DNA of 64,000 nt from Scalesia atractyloides (lineage: Eukaryota > Streptophyta > Magnoliopsida > Asterales > Asteraceae): positions 58,720,610 to 58,784,609 of the forward strand of contig CAMTDV010000013.1 of assembly GCA_947069175.1 (NCBI GenBank). Reading direction: 5' to 3'. The notes beneath the pieces are model-generated. The model worked only from the letters and a program-made list of their open reading frames with translations, made no database searches and was not told where the DNA came from. The position numbers and the translations under genes are program-made. The first letter of the stretch is position 1. The number at the start of each line of letters is the position of its first letter. Shown piece by piece: positions 43,407-53,610 of the stretch.

Positions 43407-44870
43407 TTATTTTTGACTGTTGACCATTAACTTGCTTGACCGTTGACTTGTTGACCGGTTCGGTCTGTAATAAGTGTGCGCCGGGTGAGGCTCGAACCCG
43501 AGTCCTTGATTTTCGGTGAAGAGGACTAGTTGGGTGGTTTTATTTGGGCCGTCATTATCTTCGACAGGATTGGCGTTGATGTTGAAAACTCTTCCTCTTG
43601 CTGGTGGCCTAGTGATTGGGTTTTCTTGATTTACTTGGTTAACTGGGTTTGATTGAGCTTGAGCGTTTATGATGTTAACCAATCGAGGGCACGTGTTTCT
43701 AAAGTGGGTAGGGTCGCCACAATTGAAACAAGCTCGAACATATGGGAACATGGGGTATTGGGGTTGTTGATAGGTTTGGATCATGTTTTGAGTAGGGGGA
43801 GAGATTTGGTTTTGAAGGGTGCGGCAACCCTTGCTCAAATGACCATAGCGTCCACAATTTGCACATAGTCGACAAGGTAAGGTAAGGGGATGGTGATAAA
43901 AACAGGTGTTACATCGAGGGTGAGGTCCAAGGTATGGTTTCTTATTTGGGTAAGTTGAGTTGGGTGCTACTTGAGTGATTGGGATAGCTTGGATGGGTAT
44001 GGCGTGTGAAATTGGTTGATTACGTTGTGTAGTAGCGAAAAGTTGCCCGTCTCGTTTTCTCTTAGAAATGGGTTGAGAAGGGGATTCGGTTTGGGTGGAG
44101 TTTGAAGTTTCAGTCGATGCTTTATCCTTCTTCTTCTCCTCCTTGAAGTCTTTATTCCGGATGCGGTTCTCGGTGAGCTCTGTAGCTAACTCCATTGCTG
44201 CTTCCAAAGTTGCAGGCGTGGTACTTATTACAGAGTCTTGAATCTTTGACGGAAGACCTCGAATGTAGTGCTCGATCAAACGGTAAAGAGGAGTGAACAA
44301 GTTGGGAACCATTTGATTTAACTCGAGGAATCTTTTGTTGTAGGTGGTGTGGTCGCCTTTCTTTTGCTTCAACGAATAGAACTCATCTTCTAATTTCTTG
44401 ATTTCGCTCCTTTGGCAAAACCGTCTTGTCATGATTTCCTTCAACTCTTCCCAAGTCAAAGTCATAGCATCGTCAACACCTCATTTGGACTTCTCTGTAT
44501 TCCACGAAGTAAGTGCTATTCCATATAAACGACCAGTAGCATATCGCACTTTGCGATCGTCGGGACAATCGCAATTTAGAAAAGTGTTCTCCATTTCTTC
44601 AAACCAATGGAGGAGAGCGGTGACACCTTCAGTCCCTTCGTATTTTGGAGGGTCACATGATTTGAAATGCTTGTAGGTGCATTTAGTGGTATTTGGGGGA
44701 GGGTTGATAACGTGTTGATCTTCTTGATTGACAGGATTAGCGGTAAGTGCTTGTTGGACTTGGATTACAATGTTGGGTATTACGGCAGCCATTTGTTGAG
44801 CGATTAGGGCAGCCATGCGCTCGCGGGCTTTTCCTACTCTCATCTTCCTACGGGCGAGGCTAGAAGTCAT
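43407..44870 (-). pseudogene. gag of element B unit 2, one nonsense mutation, LTR-derived C-terminus
   Basis: The best-preserved gag of the family: 488 codons in one frame from 44870 (MTSSLARRKMRVG) to 43407, broken only by TGA at about 44481-44483, where unit 1 and A have CGA (Arg; NTEKAKRGVDD). Retrotrans_gag region about residues 70-220; Lys/Glu-rich helix EEKKKDKASTETSN; two CCHC knuckles, CANCGRYGHLSKGC (43824-43865) and CFNCGDPTHFRNTC (43690-43731). The last ~35 residues (from GLGFEPHPAHTYYRP) are LTR-encoded. The normal Gag C-terminus is lost. Confidence 0.9.
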
Positions 44871-45636
44871 CTACAAGGAATACGTATCATGAGTATGAGT
44901 TGGATGTTTTTGGGATCATGGGTCGTATTTAGGAGTGAACATGCATAAAATAAATATAGAAAAATAAATCTACTACATCCATAGGATGTCTTGGGCTTTG
45001 CTCGTCATTGGGCCTTGCATGCCGCCATACTTCACCTTCGTAATCATGTGGGCCCCCATGAATACCGGGTTTTTCATATGGTTCGCATGTGTTAGCCTGG
45101 TTATGTACACTAAAACCCGGAGAAAATCGAGAAATATGTATATAGCGTATGATATTCGGAATGTGTCCAGGTGTGGACACGGTGACACCTCAAAGTGGGG
45201 TTAGTTCGAACGACGTTTGGTGTGGCATGCTTTGGCCTAATAGGTCCTTCGTACTCTCATCGTTAGTCCCCAGGTAGGCAAACTGGTCCGTTATATTGGA
45301 TTTATACGAATGCCAACCTAGACAGGACGTTCCGACTACCGGTACTTGTACCCTTCCAGTTACTACATGCCCGTCGCGGAACTTACTTTGATGAGATTTG
45401 AAAATTGCGACAAAATCTTTGAATAACAAAAGTATGAAAATGATTTGAATATATGAACATTGAAATATGTATGATGAATATGTATGTAAGTATGTATGTT
45501 TGACTGTAAGTATAAACAAATATGAAACAAATAAACATCATAAGTTTGTATGTAACCACCTAAACAATTAAAATTTAGGCAACTATAGTATAGGCTCTAA
45601 GGGTCTAATAACCTATCCTATATCCCTATACTCATG

Positions 45637-45648
45637 GCTCTGATACCA
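45637..45648 (-). other. Primer binding site next to element B full LTR
   Basis: GCTCTGATACCA on the plus strand, three bases from the LTR end at 45652; minus-strand leader ATTGGTATCAGAGCCATGAG matches element A primer site 2. Confidence 0.92.
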
Positions 45649-46737
45649 ATCTGTCACACCCCGACCCGCAGCGGAAAAGGTGATCAAGGCATGATTGGGT
45701 TATCATTAAAGCTCATGACATTTATTATAACGTTTCATACTCATTAATACATTTTAATGGGAAATATACAATCATAATTACATCATGTCCTAAACATCAA
45801 TCTAGGCTTCATTGTTTTCTTCTAAGGCATTTCCTATGTTTTCCTTGCTTCATCCTGTTCACCTGTATCATGTGTAAAAATGGTTTTTGGATCAACAAAA
45901 AGTTGGCGAGTGAATCCTATGAAAAACATTTGAACAAGTTTATTTAATTGATTATAAAATAACGTGCACAACCACACATGAGTAAAAATAGATGTAACTT
46001 ATTCACCAATCATTTAATATTAAATAATGCACACATGAACAATAATGGATCGTTTTGAGACACGCGTTGCTCAGCTCGTCTCCCACGAGGAACTGATGGG
46101 CCTAATGAATGATTTGCATATACTTGACAATATGAAATACATAACTACAAACAATATATACTAAGTAATGCACACACGAACAATAATGAAATTTGTTTTG
46201 AGGCACGCGTTGCTCAACTCGTCTCCCACGAGGAACTGATGGGCCTAATGAATGAGTTGCATATACTTGACAATATGAAATACATAACTACAAACAAAAT
46301 ATACAATCTAAGTTTAGATCACAATATGGTATGGCACAAGTTTAAATAAACGAGTTATTTTTAGTGACACATGACACACCCCAAAACGTGTAATTAAAAA
46401 GGGGAGTTGTAAGATTCACTCACATTGGGTGCGTTCGGTTGATGATGTTGAATGCGCACGAAGTTGGTTTTAACCACGAGTGAAACTAACCTAGATAATG
46501 GCATAATGGTTCGGTAAGTAAGCGGATTTTATTAATCAATTTTTGTAGGATTATTGGATATATTTTTGTGAGTTCAAGGCTATTTTCTAACTTTAAAAAT
46601 GTTATTTTTAAGTATTTTTAATTGATTTTTTAATTTAAATAAATAAATAAAAGAAATAAAAAAAATGTTTATTTTTGACTGTTGACCATTGACTTGCTTG
46701 ACCGTTGACTTGTTGACCGGTTCGGTCTGTAATAAGT

Positions 46738-47320
46738 GTGCGCCGGGTGAGGCTCGAACCCGAGACCTCCAGTACGCGTGCACGCAGCTCTACCAACTGA
46801 GCTACGTGTCTAACCTGAAATATTTCTATTTTTAATTATATTTATATACTAATTGAATTAAACCTAAAATCGTTTATTTTTAAAAACGATTTTAATGCAT
46901 CGAACCGGTGTTCTCCACAGGTCTCGAACCCGGGACCTATGGTTTAAGTTAACACACTGTCCACCGCTGGACTGTGTGTCTAACTTGTTAAATAATCTGA
47001 TTTTTATTATACTTATATACAAACTAAGTAATTTCATTTCTGCCTTATATAAAAAGTTTGATAATTATCAGGACCGGTGCGGTAGTCCGGACTCGAACTC
47101 GTGACGTGTGATTAAACGTTCACACAGTCCACCACTGGACTGTGTGTCTATCTTGGTTAGTATTCCGATTTTTATTAAACTTAACATCTATAAGCAGTGG
47201 ATCCGGTTCGGTTAAAAAAAGGAACATTTTTATTAAGGCGAGTGTGCGTGGGACAAGAGTCGAACTCGGAACGTATGCGTGTTTATTTGCACACAGTCCA
47301 CCGCTGGACTGTGTGTCTAA
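46738..47320 (-). other. Array of four tRNA-headed units in element B LTR
   Basis: Heads on the minus strand at about 47317, 47149, 46981 and 46813 (start points), again ~168 bp apart. Perfect stems in head 1 (47290-47300/47305-47315, loop CCGC) and head 2 (47121-47131/47136-47146, loop CCAC). Head 4 keeps box A (46793-46804) and box B (46750-46760). Spacing and hairpins are retained although flanking bases differ clearly from A. Confidence 0.78.
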
Positions 47321-48032
47321 CCTGAGATATATCTTGATTTTAATTATACTTATATAAGACTGAACTTCGTCTTCTTCGTCAGACTTAACCAAAATCGGAG
47401 TCTGACTGGTTCATCGATTTTAATCAAGTTCTTTTAGTGTGTTGCGATTAATTGTATGTGAGATTAATAAAAAGAATAAGAGATTAAGTGTAAGGTATAC
47501 CGAACTGGACTCCTCGGTTTCGCCGGCGAAACTCCGACGACAGCAGATTATTCCGGCGACGTGTGTCCTGCGGCAGAGGGTCTTCAGGGATCTTGAGATG
47601 AGTGTGGGTGGCTTCGGTATGAGTTCTGGGTGTTCAGTAAGGCACAGAGGTGAAAGGCTCGGTTTTCCGGCGAGTTGCAGCAGTTCTCCGGTGAGTGAAA
47701 TTATGTCGGGAAAGAGTGTGATTGTGAGCGAAAAAGCTAACAGAGGTTAGAGGGGGTATTTATAGGGCAGAACATTGACGAATTTAGTCCGATTTCCGTC
47801 TTGATTCGTCGGTTAAAGATTTTCCGGCGGTTATAACTTGTGTCGCGGACTGGACATCGGTTATAACCGATGTAGTAGTTAATGTTTACGTTAAGTCATT
47901 GATAACCGACGCCGTTTAACGAAATCGTCGGATTTTCCGGCATCAACGGATTTGGGTGCGTCAGTTGTATGGATTTGATTTCTGTTTTCATTATTTGAAT
48001 TAATTGTTTCGGTATCTTAACAAAAACCCAAA

Positions 48033-48111
48033 GTGGCGGAGTGGTTGAGCGCGTGTGTGTTAAGTCATTGTTCACCAGATTGACTCGGCTGACCCGGGTT
48101 CGTAACCCGGC
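48033..48111 (+). other. Class II tRNA-like segment, plus strand (opposite to its LTR)
   Basis: GTGGCGGAGTGGTTGAGCGC begins a 79-nt segment ending in a T-arm CCGGGTTCGTAACCCGG. D-arm GAGTGGTTGAGC fits tRNA-Ser/Leu. Box B has one change (GGTTCGTAA instead of GGTTCGAAA in A). Same relative position and orientation as 6609-6678. Confidence 0.72.
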
Positions 48112-48300
48112 AGCCTTCTTTTATTTTTAAACCACTAATTTTAACACTTTTTCAAATATAAATTATATATTCCAATATACTTATTAATTATGTATCGTTT
48201 AAAATTGATTTGGGCATTAAATATGCAACGAAATTTTTAACTGATTGTTCGGTTAATAAACGGAGCGGGTTTGGTAAATCCTGTTTTTGACGATGTTACA

Positions 48301-48530
48301 GGTTAGGCCAGTAATAGAATTCCTTTAAACCCTGATACATCTTATCTGATTCGGGATGTATAGAGTACTTCGACTTGTGTGCTTCATCTAGAATATTTAC
48401 CCGCAGATCGCAAAAATATAGAACCCAAATTCGTCCCATAAAGTATAATGTTACATCCTCCTTGGTATCAACTGCTTTTCCATTCCGCGCAATGATTCGG
48501 CTGGTATGTTCTCAGGTTTAAGTGCTTCTT
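48301..48530 (-). pseudogene. Element C integrase zinc-domain remnant, right of element B
   Basis: Minus strand: DEAHKSKYSIHP-like HHCC start, ending YYWP at the B insertion (GGTTA). Several stops. The second half of the zinc motif (CLTCAKV-like, damaged) continues at 39126 and below, on the other side of element B. Confidence 0.75.
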
Positions 48531-49010
48531 TCTACATCCCGAATTTAGAAGCAAAGTTATTTTGTGTGGTCATTTCTAAGGCTCGAACCCTTAAAGGTTT
48601 TACACGTTCTTTGCGACCCAAGGCATCCGCCACTACGTTCGCCTTGCCCGTTTGATATTTAATTTCACAATCGTAATCGTTCAATAAATCAACCCATCGT
48701 CTTTTCCGCATCTTTAATTCCTCCTGATCAAATATGTGTTGTAGACTCTTGTGATCGGTAAAGATTGTACAACGAGTACCATATAAGTAATGACGCCAGA
48801 TTTTTAACGCGAATACCACCGCACCTATTCCGAGGTCATGTGTGGTTTAGTTTTCCTCGTGCACCTTAAGTTGTCAAGATGCGTACGCGATGACTTTGTC
48901 TCGTTGCATCAACACGCAACTGAGACCTTGATGCAATGCATCACAATATACGACAAAGTCATCGGTACCGTCTGGTAGAGATAAGATTGGCGCATCACAG
49001 AGTTTGTCCT
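48531..49010 (-). pseudogene. Element C RNase H
   Basis: Minus strand: DDFVVYCDALHQGLSCVLMQ, IAYAS, TTHDLGIGAVVFALKIWRHY, FTDHKSLQHIFDQEELKMRK, LLNDYDCEIKYQTGKANVVA and DALGRKE, the full RNase HI fold order of gypsy elements with catalytic Asp and Asp positions visible. A stop after YAS (near 48848) and a Glu-to-Gly change (ELGAV to GIGAV) disable it. Confidence 0.88.
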
Positions 49011-49940
49011 TTAACAGTTGGAATGCAGCTTCTTTTTGTAGCCCCAATCAAACTTTTTATCCTTTTGAGTCAGGGATGTTAGCGGTTGGGCAATCTTTGA
49101 AAAATTTTCTATAAATCGCCTGTAATAACCCGCTAATCGCAAAAATTGTCGCACTTCCGTCGGCGTCTTAGGCGCTTCCCAATTCTTTATTGCCTCAATC
49201 TTGGAAGGATCGACGTGAATTCCTTTCTCGTTCACCACATGTCCGAGAAACTGTACCTCGCGAATCCAAAATTAGCATTTGAAAAACTTTGCGTAAAGCT
49301 GTTCATTCTTCAGCAGTTCCAAGATAGTTCGTAAATGTTGCCCATGTTCGTCCTTCGATCGCGAATATATTAATATGTCATCAATAAATACGATCACGAA
49401 CTTATCCAAATACATCTTGCACACGCGGTTCATGAGATCCATGAACACCGTCGGTGTACTTGTTAAGCCGAATGGCATCACAAGGAACTCGTGTTGACCG
49501 TAGTGAGTTCGAAAAGCCGTTTTAGGTATGCTTTCTTCTTGAATCCTCAATTGATGGTAGCCCGATCGCAAATCGATCTTTGAATAGAAGCTTGAGCCTT
49601 ATAGCTGATCGAACAAGTCGTCAATTCTCAGTAAGGGGTATCGGTTCTTGATAGTGAGTTTGTTCAACTCCCGATAGTCTATGCACATACGTAAGCTCCC
49701 GTCCTTCTTTTTAACAAATAATACCGGAGCTCCCCAAGGTGAGAAACTCGGTCTAATAAATCCTTTATCCAACAATTCCTGAAGTTGAGTGGATAACTCC
49801 TGCATCTCGGACGGAGCTAATCGGTAAGGAGACTTCGCCACTAGTGCCGCTCCTAGCACCAAATCGAGGCGAAATTCCACTTGGCGTTGTGGAGATAGTC
49901 CCGGCAAGTCTTTCAGAAAGACTTCTGGAAACTCCTTCAC
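49011..49940 (-). pseudogene. Element C reverse transcriptase
   Basis: Minus strand from 49940: SPYRLAPSEMQELSTQLQEL, FSPWGAPVLFVKKKDGSLRM, IDYRELNKLTIKNRYPLLRI, IDLRSGYHQLRI, FGLTSTPTVFMDLMNRV and the catalytic FIDDILIYSRS, then the thumb/connection GIHVDPSKIEAIKNW and AGYYRRFIENFSKIAQPLTS. Stops at about 49600 and 49272 and a shift near 49020. The RT copies element RNA into DNA in virus-like particles; this copy is dead only through these breaks, since the palm motif survives. Confidence 0.92.
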
Positions 49941-50094
49941 GACCGGAATGTCTTCTAACTTCGGCTCCTTAGTTTCTTTGGCTATTACATGAGCAAGGAA
50001 GGCTACGCAACCTTTTTCGTAGACACTTTTGCGCCTTCATGCAATTAACAATTCGTAAGGACGTCTCGCGCTTTTCTCCATGTACAACGAGTGT

Positions 50095-50502
50095 TTATTC
50101 ATCTGGTAAGGGGATGCAGATGGTTTTCTCATGGCAAACCACTTTCGCCCGGCTATCGGATAGCCAATCCATTCCGACAACTACATCAAAACTACCCAAG
50201 TCGATGGGTAAAAGATCGATTGAGAATTTCCGCGCTCCAAGTTCGAGTGTACAACCTCTAATAATTTCTCTCGTTTCCACAAGTTTTCCTTTCGCTAACT
50301 CTATAGAATACGGGATGTCTAGTTTAGTCGACTCTAGGCCAAGTATATTTTTAAACTCTATAGATATAAAACTAAAGTCGGCACATGTATCAAACAGAAC
50401 GGATGACAAGTGTTGGTTTATAGGAAACGTACCCGTAACCACGTTCGGGTCTTGGCGTGCAGCCTTAGCTCCTATCACAAAAGCTCTTCTTCGAGCCTGG
50501 TT
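50095..50502 (-). pseudogene. Element C protease, active site altered
   Basis: Minus strand: AARQDPNVVTGTFPINQHLS leads into VLFDTCADFSFIS, where relatives have DSGADFSF: Ser-Gly are Thr-Cys. GLESTKLDIPYSIELAKGKL and SFDVVVGMDWLSDSRAKVVC follow, typical of gypsy protease C-termini. The frame is open. Confidence 0.88.
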
Positions 50503-50812
50503 TTCCTTTCGGGCAATCCTTCCGATAATGCCCTTTTTCTCCACACTCGTAGCATACTTGACCTTTGCCATTCCCGTTTCCACCCTGATTGTTATTTCCG
50601 TTACCTCCTTAATTTCGATTTCCACGTCCAGCACCCACCCAACAAGTCTCTTTGTTGTGCCCGGTCTTTCCGCATTTGTCACACTTGGTATTTCCGCAAG
50701 GGCCCAAGTGATGATACTTACACTTATCACATTTTGGTAAGAAGCCCGTGTATCCTCTACCACCACTTGCATTAGTTACTACAAAGGACCTAGCTTCTCT
50801 AGGTGTGTTCAT
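50503..50812 (-). pseudogene. Element C gag zinc-knuckle region
   Basis: Minus strand: CDKCKYHHLGPC and CDKCGKTGHNKETC (50640-50735), then in another frame a decayed third knuckle near 50520-50560 (CYECGEKGHYRKDC-like, with a lost base). Three Cys-His motifs in tandem are usual for this gypsy type. Frameshift between knuckles 2 and 3. Confidence 0.82.
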
Positions 50813-51730
50813 TTCCCTTCGCTTGTTGGATTGGCTTTCGTTGTTTGCTCGGGTGCCTTTCTTACAGTTGGTGAACTTTCATTTCCCCTCATTCGTGGAC
50901 TCAACATGAGTTTCCATTTTGTTAGCCCAGTCCTTGACAACTTTTCTAAACGAACAGCTTCCTCAGTGAGACTAACAGCCAATTCGATTGCCTCATTGAT
51001 ATCAGCAGGCTTAGAAGAAGTAACCATGCTCAAGAGCTCTGGAGCAAATCCCCAAATGTATCGCTTGATTCTCTTGAACTCTGGTTACACCAGATATGGA
51101 ACAACTCTTGACAAGTCATGAAAACGTTGTGTATACCCAGCAATATCAGCTCCGATCATCTTCAAATTCCAAAATTCGGTCTCAAGTTTTTGAATTCAAC
51201 CCTTGAACAATATTTCTTTTTCATCAACTCTTTGAGTTCTTCCCACGTCATAGCATACGAAGCTTCTTCCCCTTTGGTTTGGACTTGAAGATTCCACCAT
51301 GATAGTGCTTCGTCTACGAATAACCTAGAAACATAGGTGACCACCCTTAGGTCAGGAGGACACTTGCTCATTCTTATGACCGAATCAGTCTTTTCGGTCA
51401 ACGCACAAATACTAACGGCACCTCCAGTGCCATCAAAGTTCAGAGGTTTGCAGCCTAGAAACTGCTTGTATGAACAACCTGAAACATTGTACGAGCAGAT
51501 TATGAATGAGCATTGTCAAAGGCACGATTAGAATAAACGAGAGTATCATATGGCGTCAAAGACAACCAAATATTACCAGTATTGGGGTTTCCCCCAGATG
51601 AACCTCCAGTTCCACCGCTGTGTTCCGATCAGTTAGCCTCATATTGCGCTATCGCCTGGGAGATGCGCTCGTTTAGCTCAGCCTCAGTCGTTGGTAGTGT
51701 GTTCGCGTTAGTCCTGCGTCTTGGTGGCAT
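50813..51730 (-). pseudogene. Element C gag capsid region
   Basis: ATG at 51730 (minus strand) opens MPPRRRTNANTLPTTEAELN, with an early TGA near 51625. CSYKQFLGCKPLNFDGTGGA, then KCPPDLRVVTYVSRLFVDEA, LSWWNLQVQTKGEEASYAMT and WEELKELMKKKYCSRVEF match Retrotrans_gag. The region continues as KPADINEAIELAVSLTEEAV. Several frame changes (about 51170, 51040). The start is chosen because MPPRR is the common gag N-terminus in this lineage. Confidence 0.82.
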
Positions 51731-52132
51731 CTCTTCTGGTAATGGTCATTGAAGGGTGTTAGACTAGTATTTAATAAAAAATATTGTCGGCTAAAAACAT
51801 AGATAATATATAAGTAATTATCATGTCCAGAAAAGATAATCCACAATAACAGACATGCATAAAATAAATCACAATGTGCAATAAAGGAAAGCATAATGCC
51901 AAGCTTTCATATATATTCGACAACTTGTTACATTGTTTTCGGGAAAGAAAAACAAAAGGACACAAGAATATATAATCCTGATCATAAAAGTTTTTAATAC
52001 ATAAAAGTGGTAAAATCTTTTCTTCCCCGCTGGTCTTCAAAAGTCTTAGATTGTCGATAGCTTGCACCTAGTCTTCAATACATCAAAAGCAGGTTTCCTA
52101 ATCCCGTAACTAGTACCTGCAATAAAATAAAA
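51731..52132. other. Element C spacer between the upstream ORF and gag
   Basis: AT-rich, no conserved frame. Possibly intron-like or intergenic leader. Nothing specific is recognised. Confidence 0.4.
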
Positions 52133-53274
52133 CTACGATGCGGGGGGCGAAGGGGGTGGGGTAGGAACAACCAAACTATGGAGGTGGTCCATCTCATCCT
52201 CCATGCAGCTAACATGAGTGTCAGAGAGGTTGGCTCGCTGCTCCAAGACCAGCACACGAGCCTCAAGGCCAAAATGTGGATGCGAGTGTGGTGGAGACGG
52301 GGGTGGTGGTGATGACGGTGGTGGTGGAGTAGATGGTGGTGGGTAAGCAGGTGGTGGGGGTGGCAAAGTATCACGGAAACGCTCCAACTCCCAGACCTTA
52401 TGGGACAGGAGCTGAATCTGTAGCTGTAGGGACTGAACGAGATCGTCCATGGTGTAGGTAGGGTGGTGACTAGGGTGGTAAGGGTCTGACGGGGATATAC
52501 GAGTAGGTGACTTAAATGGCTGGCGTGAAGATCCCTCTCTAGGATGTGTTGCTAGTATCTCATGAGTGAAAATGATAGATGCATCGGTATGAGGAAGGGG
52601 TCTCAATGAGTAAAGACTGCTGGGCAGTGGGGTATCGACCAGAGGAGTAGGTATGTTTGTGGCATGAGGAGGGGCAGGGATATCAGGAGTGTGTCGTGAT
52701 GTAGGAGTAGCTGGTGGGTAGTAGTGGAAGTTTGGATCGGTGTAGGAACAGGGGTGGCAATGGGAATGGTATCAAAGCTGCTATCCGTCGCATACGCCCG
52801 CAGTTCTGCGCGGCGTATAGCAGAGGAGGATGCGATGTCATGCGCATCAGATGAACCGATGGCTACAATAGAAACAACGGGTGAGGAAACCTCCATAATA
52901 TCAATGTCAATGACCTCGCTATCGCCAATATCATCGTCCAGTTGGTCTACATGAAAGACGGGGACCTCGTCCTCGTCGTCGGACAGAATAAAGAGAGGTG
53001 GAATGGACAAAATAGGTACAACATCTAGTGGAATGTAGTCGACGATATGTGCACCATCAGGATGTCCCACAATCAGAAAGTCATTTAGCTGTGGCCCCAC
53101 AGCTAACACGTCGTCCACTACCGGAGTGTCCTCCATCATGGCATCGTCGGAGGTATAGTCGGGGTCCTCCTCGGGGTCTGACTCATCTGAAGAAGATATG
53201 ATCTCAATAACATGTGGGTAATCATCGTCTGATGCGTCATCATAGATGCCGCTACTTGCCGAGGATGCCATCAT
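52133..53274 (-). pseudogene. Element C extra ORF upstream of gag: acidic then proline-rich, with coiled coil
   Basis: Minus strand, ATG 53274 (MMASSASSGIYDDASDDDYP). Residues 1-150 are Asp/Glu/Ser-rich with FLIVGHPDGAHIVDYIPLDV. A frameshift near 52700 joins it to a second frame with MDDLVQSLQLQIQLLSHKVW (coiled coil), a run of Pro (PPPPPAYPPPSTPPPP) and LEQRANLSDTHVSCMEDEMD. No zinc knuckle or enzyme motif. It lies between primer site and gag, about 400 bp before the gag ATG. I recall similar ORFs in Asteraceae retroelements; function unknown. Confidence 0.65.
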
Positions 53275-53595
53275 ATCCTAGCAAAATATTCCGTACAACA
53301 CGTATATATATGTCAATAAACAATATTATTTGTTATTAAGTATATAAGCATGCAATCATATGAAGTGAAAGCACATTGGTTTGTGCGAGTCAATCTACTT
53401 TTGCAAGCCTATCCCATATAGACTTATGCCCCAAATAATATCCTTGCATTATTTGTTTGAAAAGAGTTTTATTAGTGGATCTTGCCTTTTTATATATGCA
53501 ATGAAAACCGTTTTCAAAATCAAAATGTTATCATGAGAGGATCCAAATGATCGTAGACTAGACTCGAGATGGAATCCTGGTTCACTACAATCGAA
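53275..53595. other. Element C leader between primer site and upstream ORF
   Basis: AT-rich, no frame or motif recognised. Confidence 0.5.
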
Positions 53596-53607
53596 GCTCT
53601 GATACCA
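53596..53607 (-). other. Element C primer binding site (initiator tRNA-Met)
   Basis: GCTCTGATACCA on the plus strand, three bases from the LTR end at 53611. It fixes the orientation of element C. Confidence 0.92.
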
Positions 53608-53610
53608 ATC

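Larger units (their letters stand above)
42392..45651 (-). repeat. Element B tandem unit 2 (3260 bp)
   Basis: LTR 3' part 42392-43502, gag about 43503-44870, leader, primer site 45637-45648. Differences from unit 1 are scattered substitutions and a few single-base indels, so the duplication is recent compared with the A/B divergence. Confidence 0.9.
39132..48300 (-). mobile_element. Element B: gag-only gypsy-type element, same family as A, internally tandem-duplicated
   Basis: Minus strand: a full 5' LTR (45652-48300), then twice [leader, gag, joined directly to the last ~1.11 kb of an LTR]. The ends TGTAACATC (48300) and TGTGACA (39132) and the GGTTA duplications show this is the inserted unit. 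There is no full 3' LTR, no polypurine tract and no pol. It lies in the integrase of element C. Confidence 0.88.
45652..48300 (-). repeat. Element B 5' LTR, complete (2649 bp)
   Basis: Minus strand TGTAACATCGTC...GGGTGTGACA. Same layout as the A LTRs (tRNA-like segment, TATA, four tRNA-headed units, internal direct repeat) with many substitutions, so A and B are separate members of one family. Confidence 0.93.

Noticed and set aside
50039..50740. 233-codon plus-strand open frame
   Set aside because: Antisense shadow of element C protease and gag; no recognisable domain and lies opposite a clear aspartic protease.
52075..52374. His/Leu-rich open frame on the minus strand
   Set aside because: Frame-shifted shadow of the proline-rich ORF; CCx/CAx codons read out of frame.
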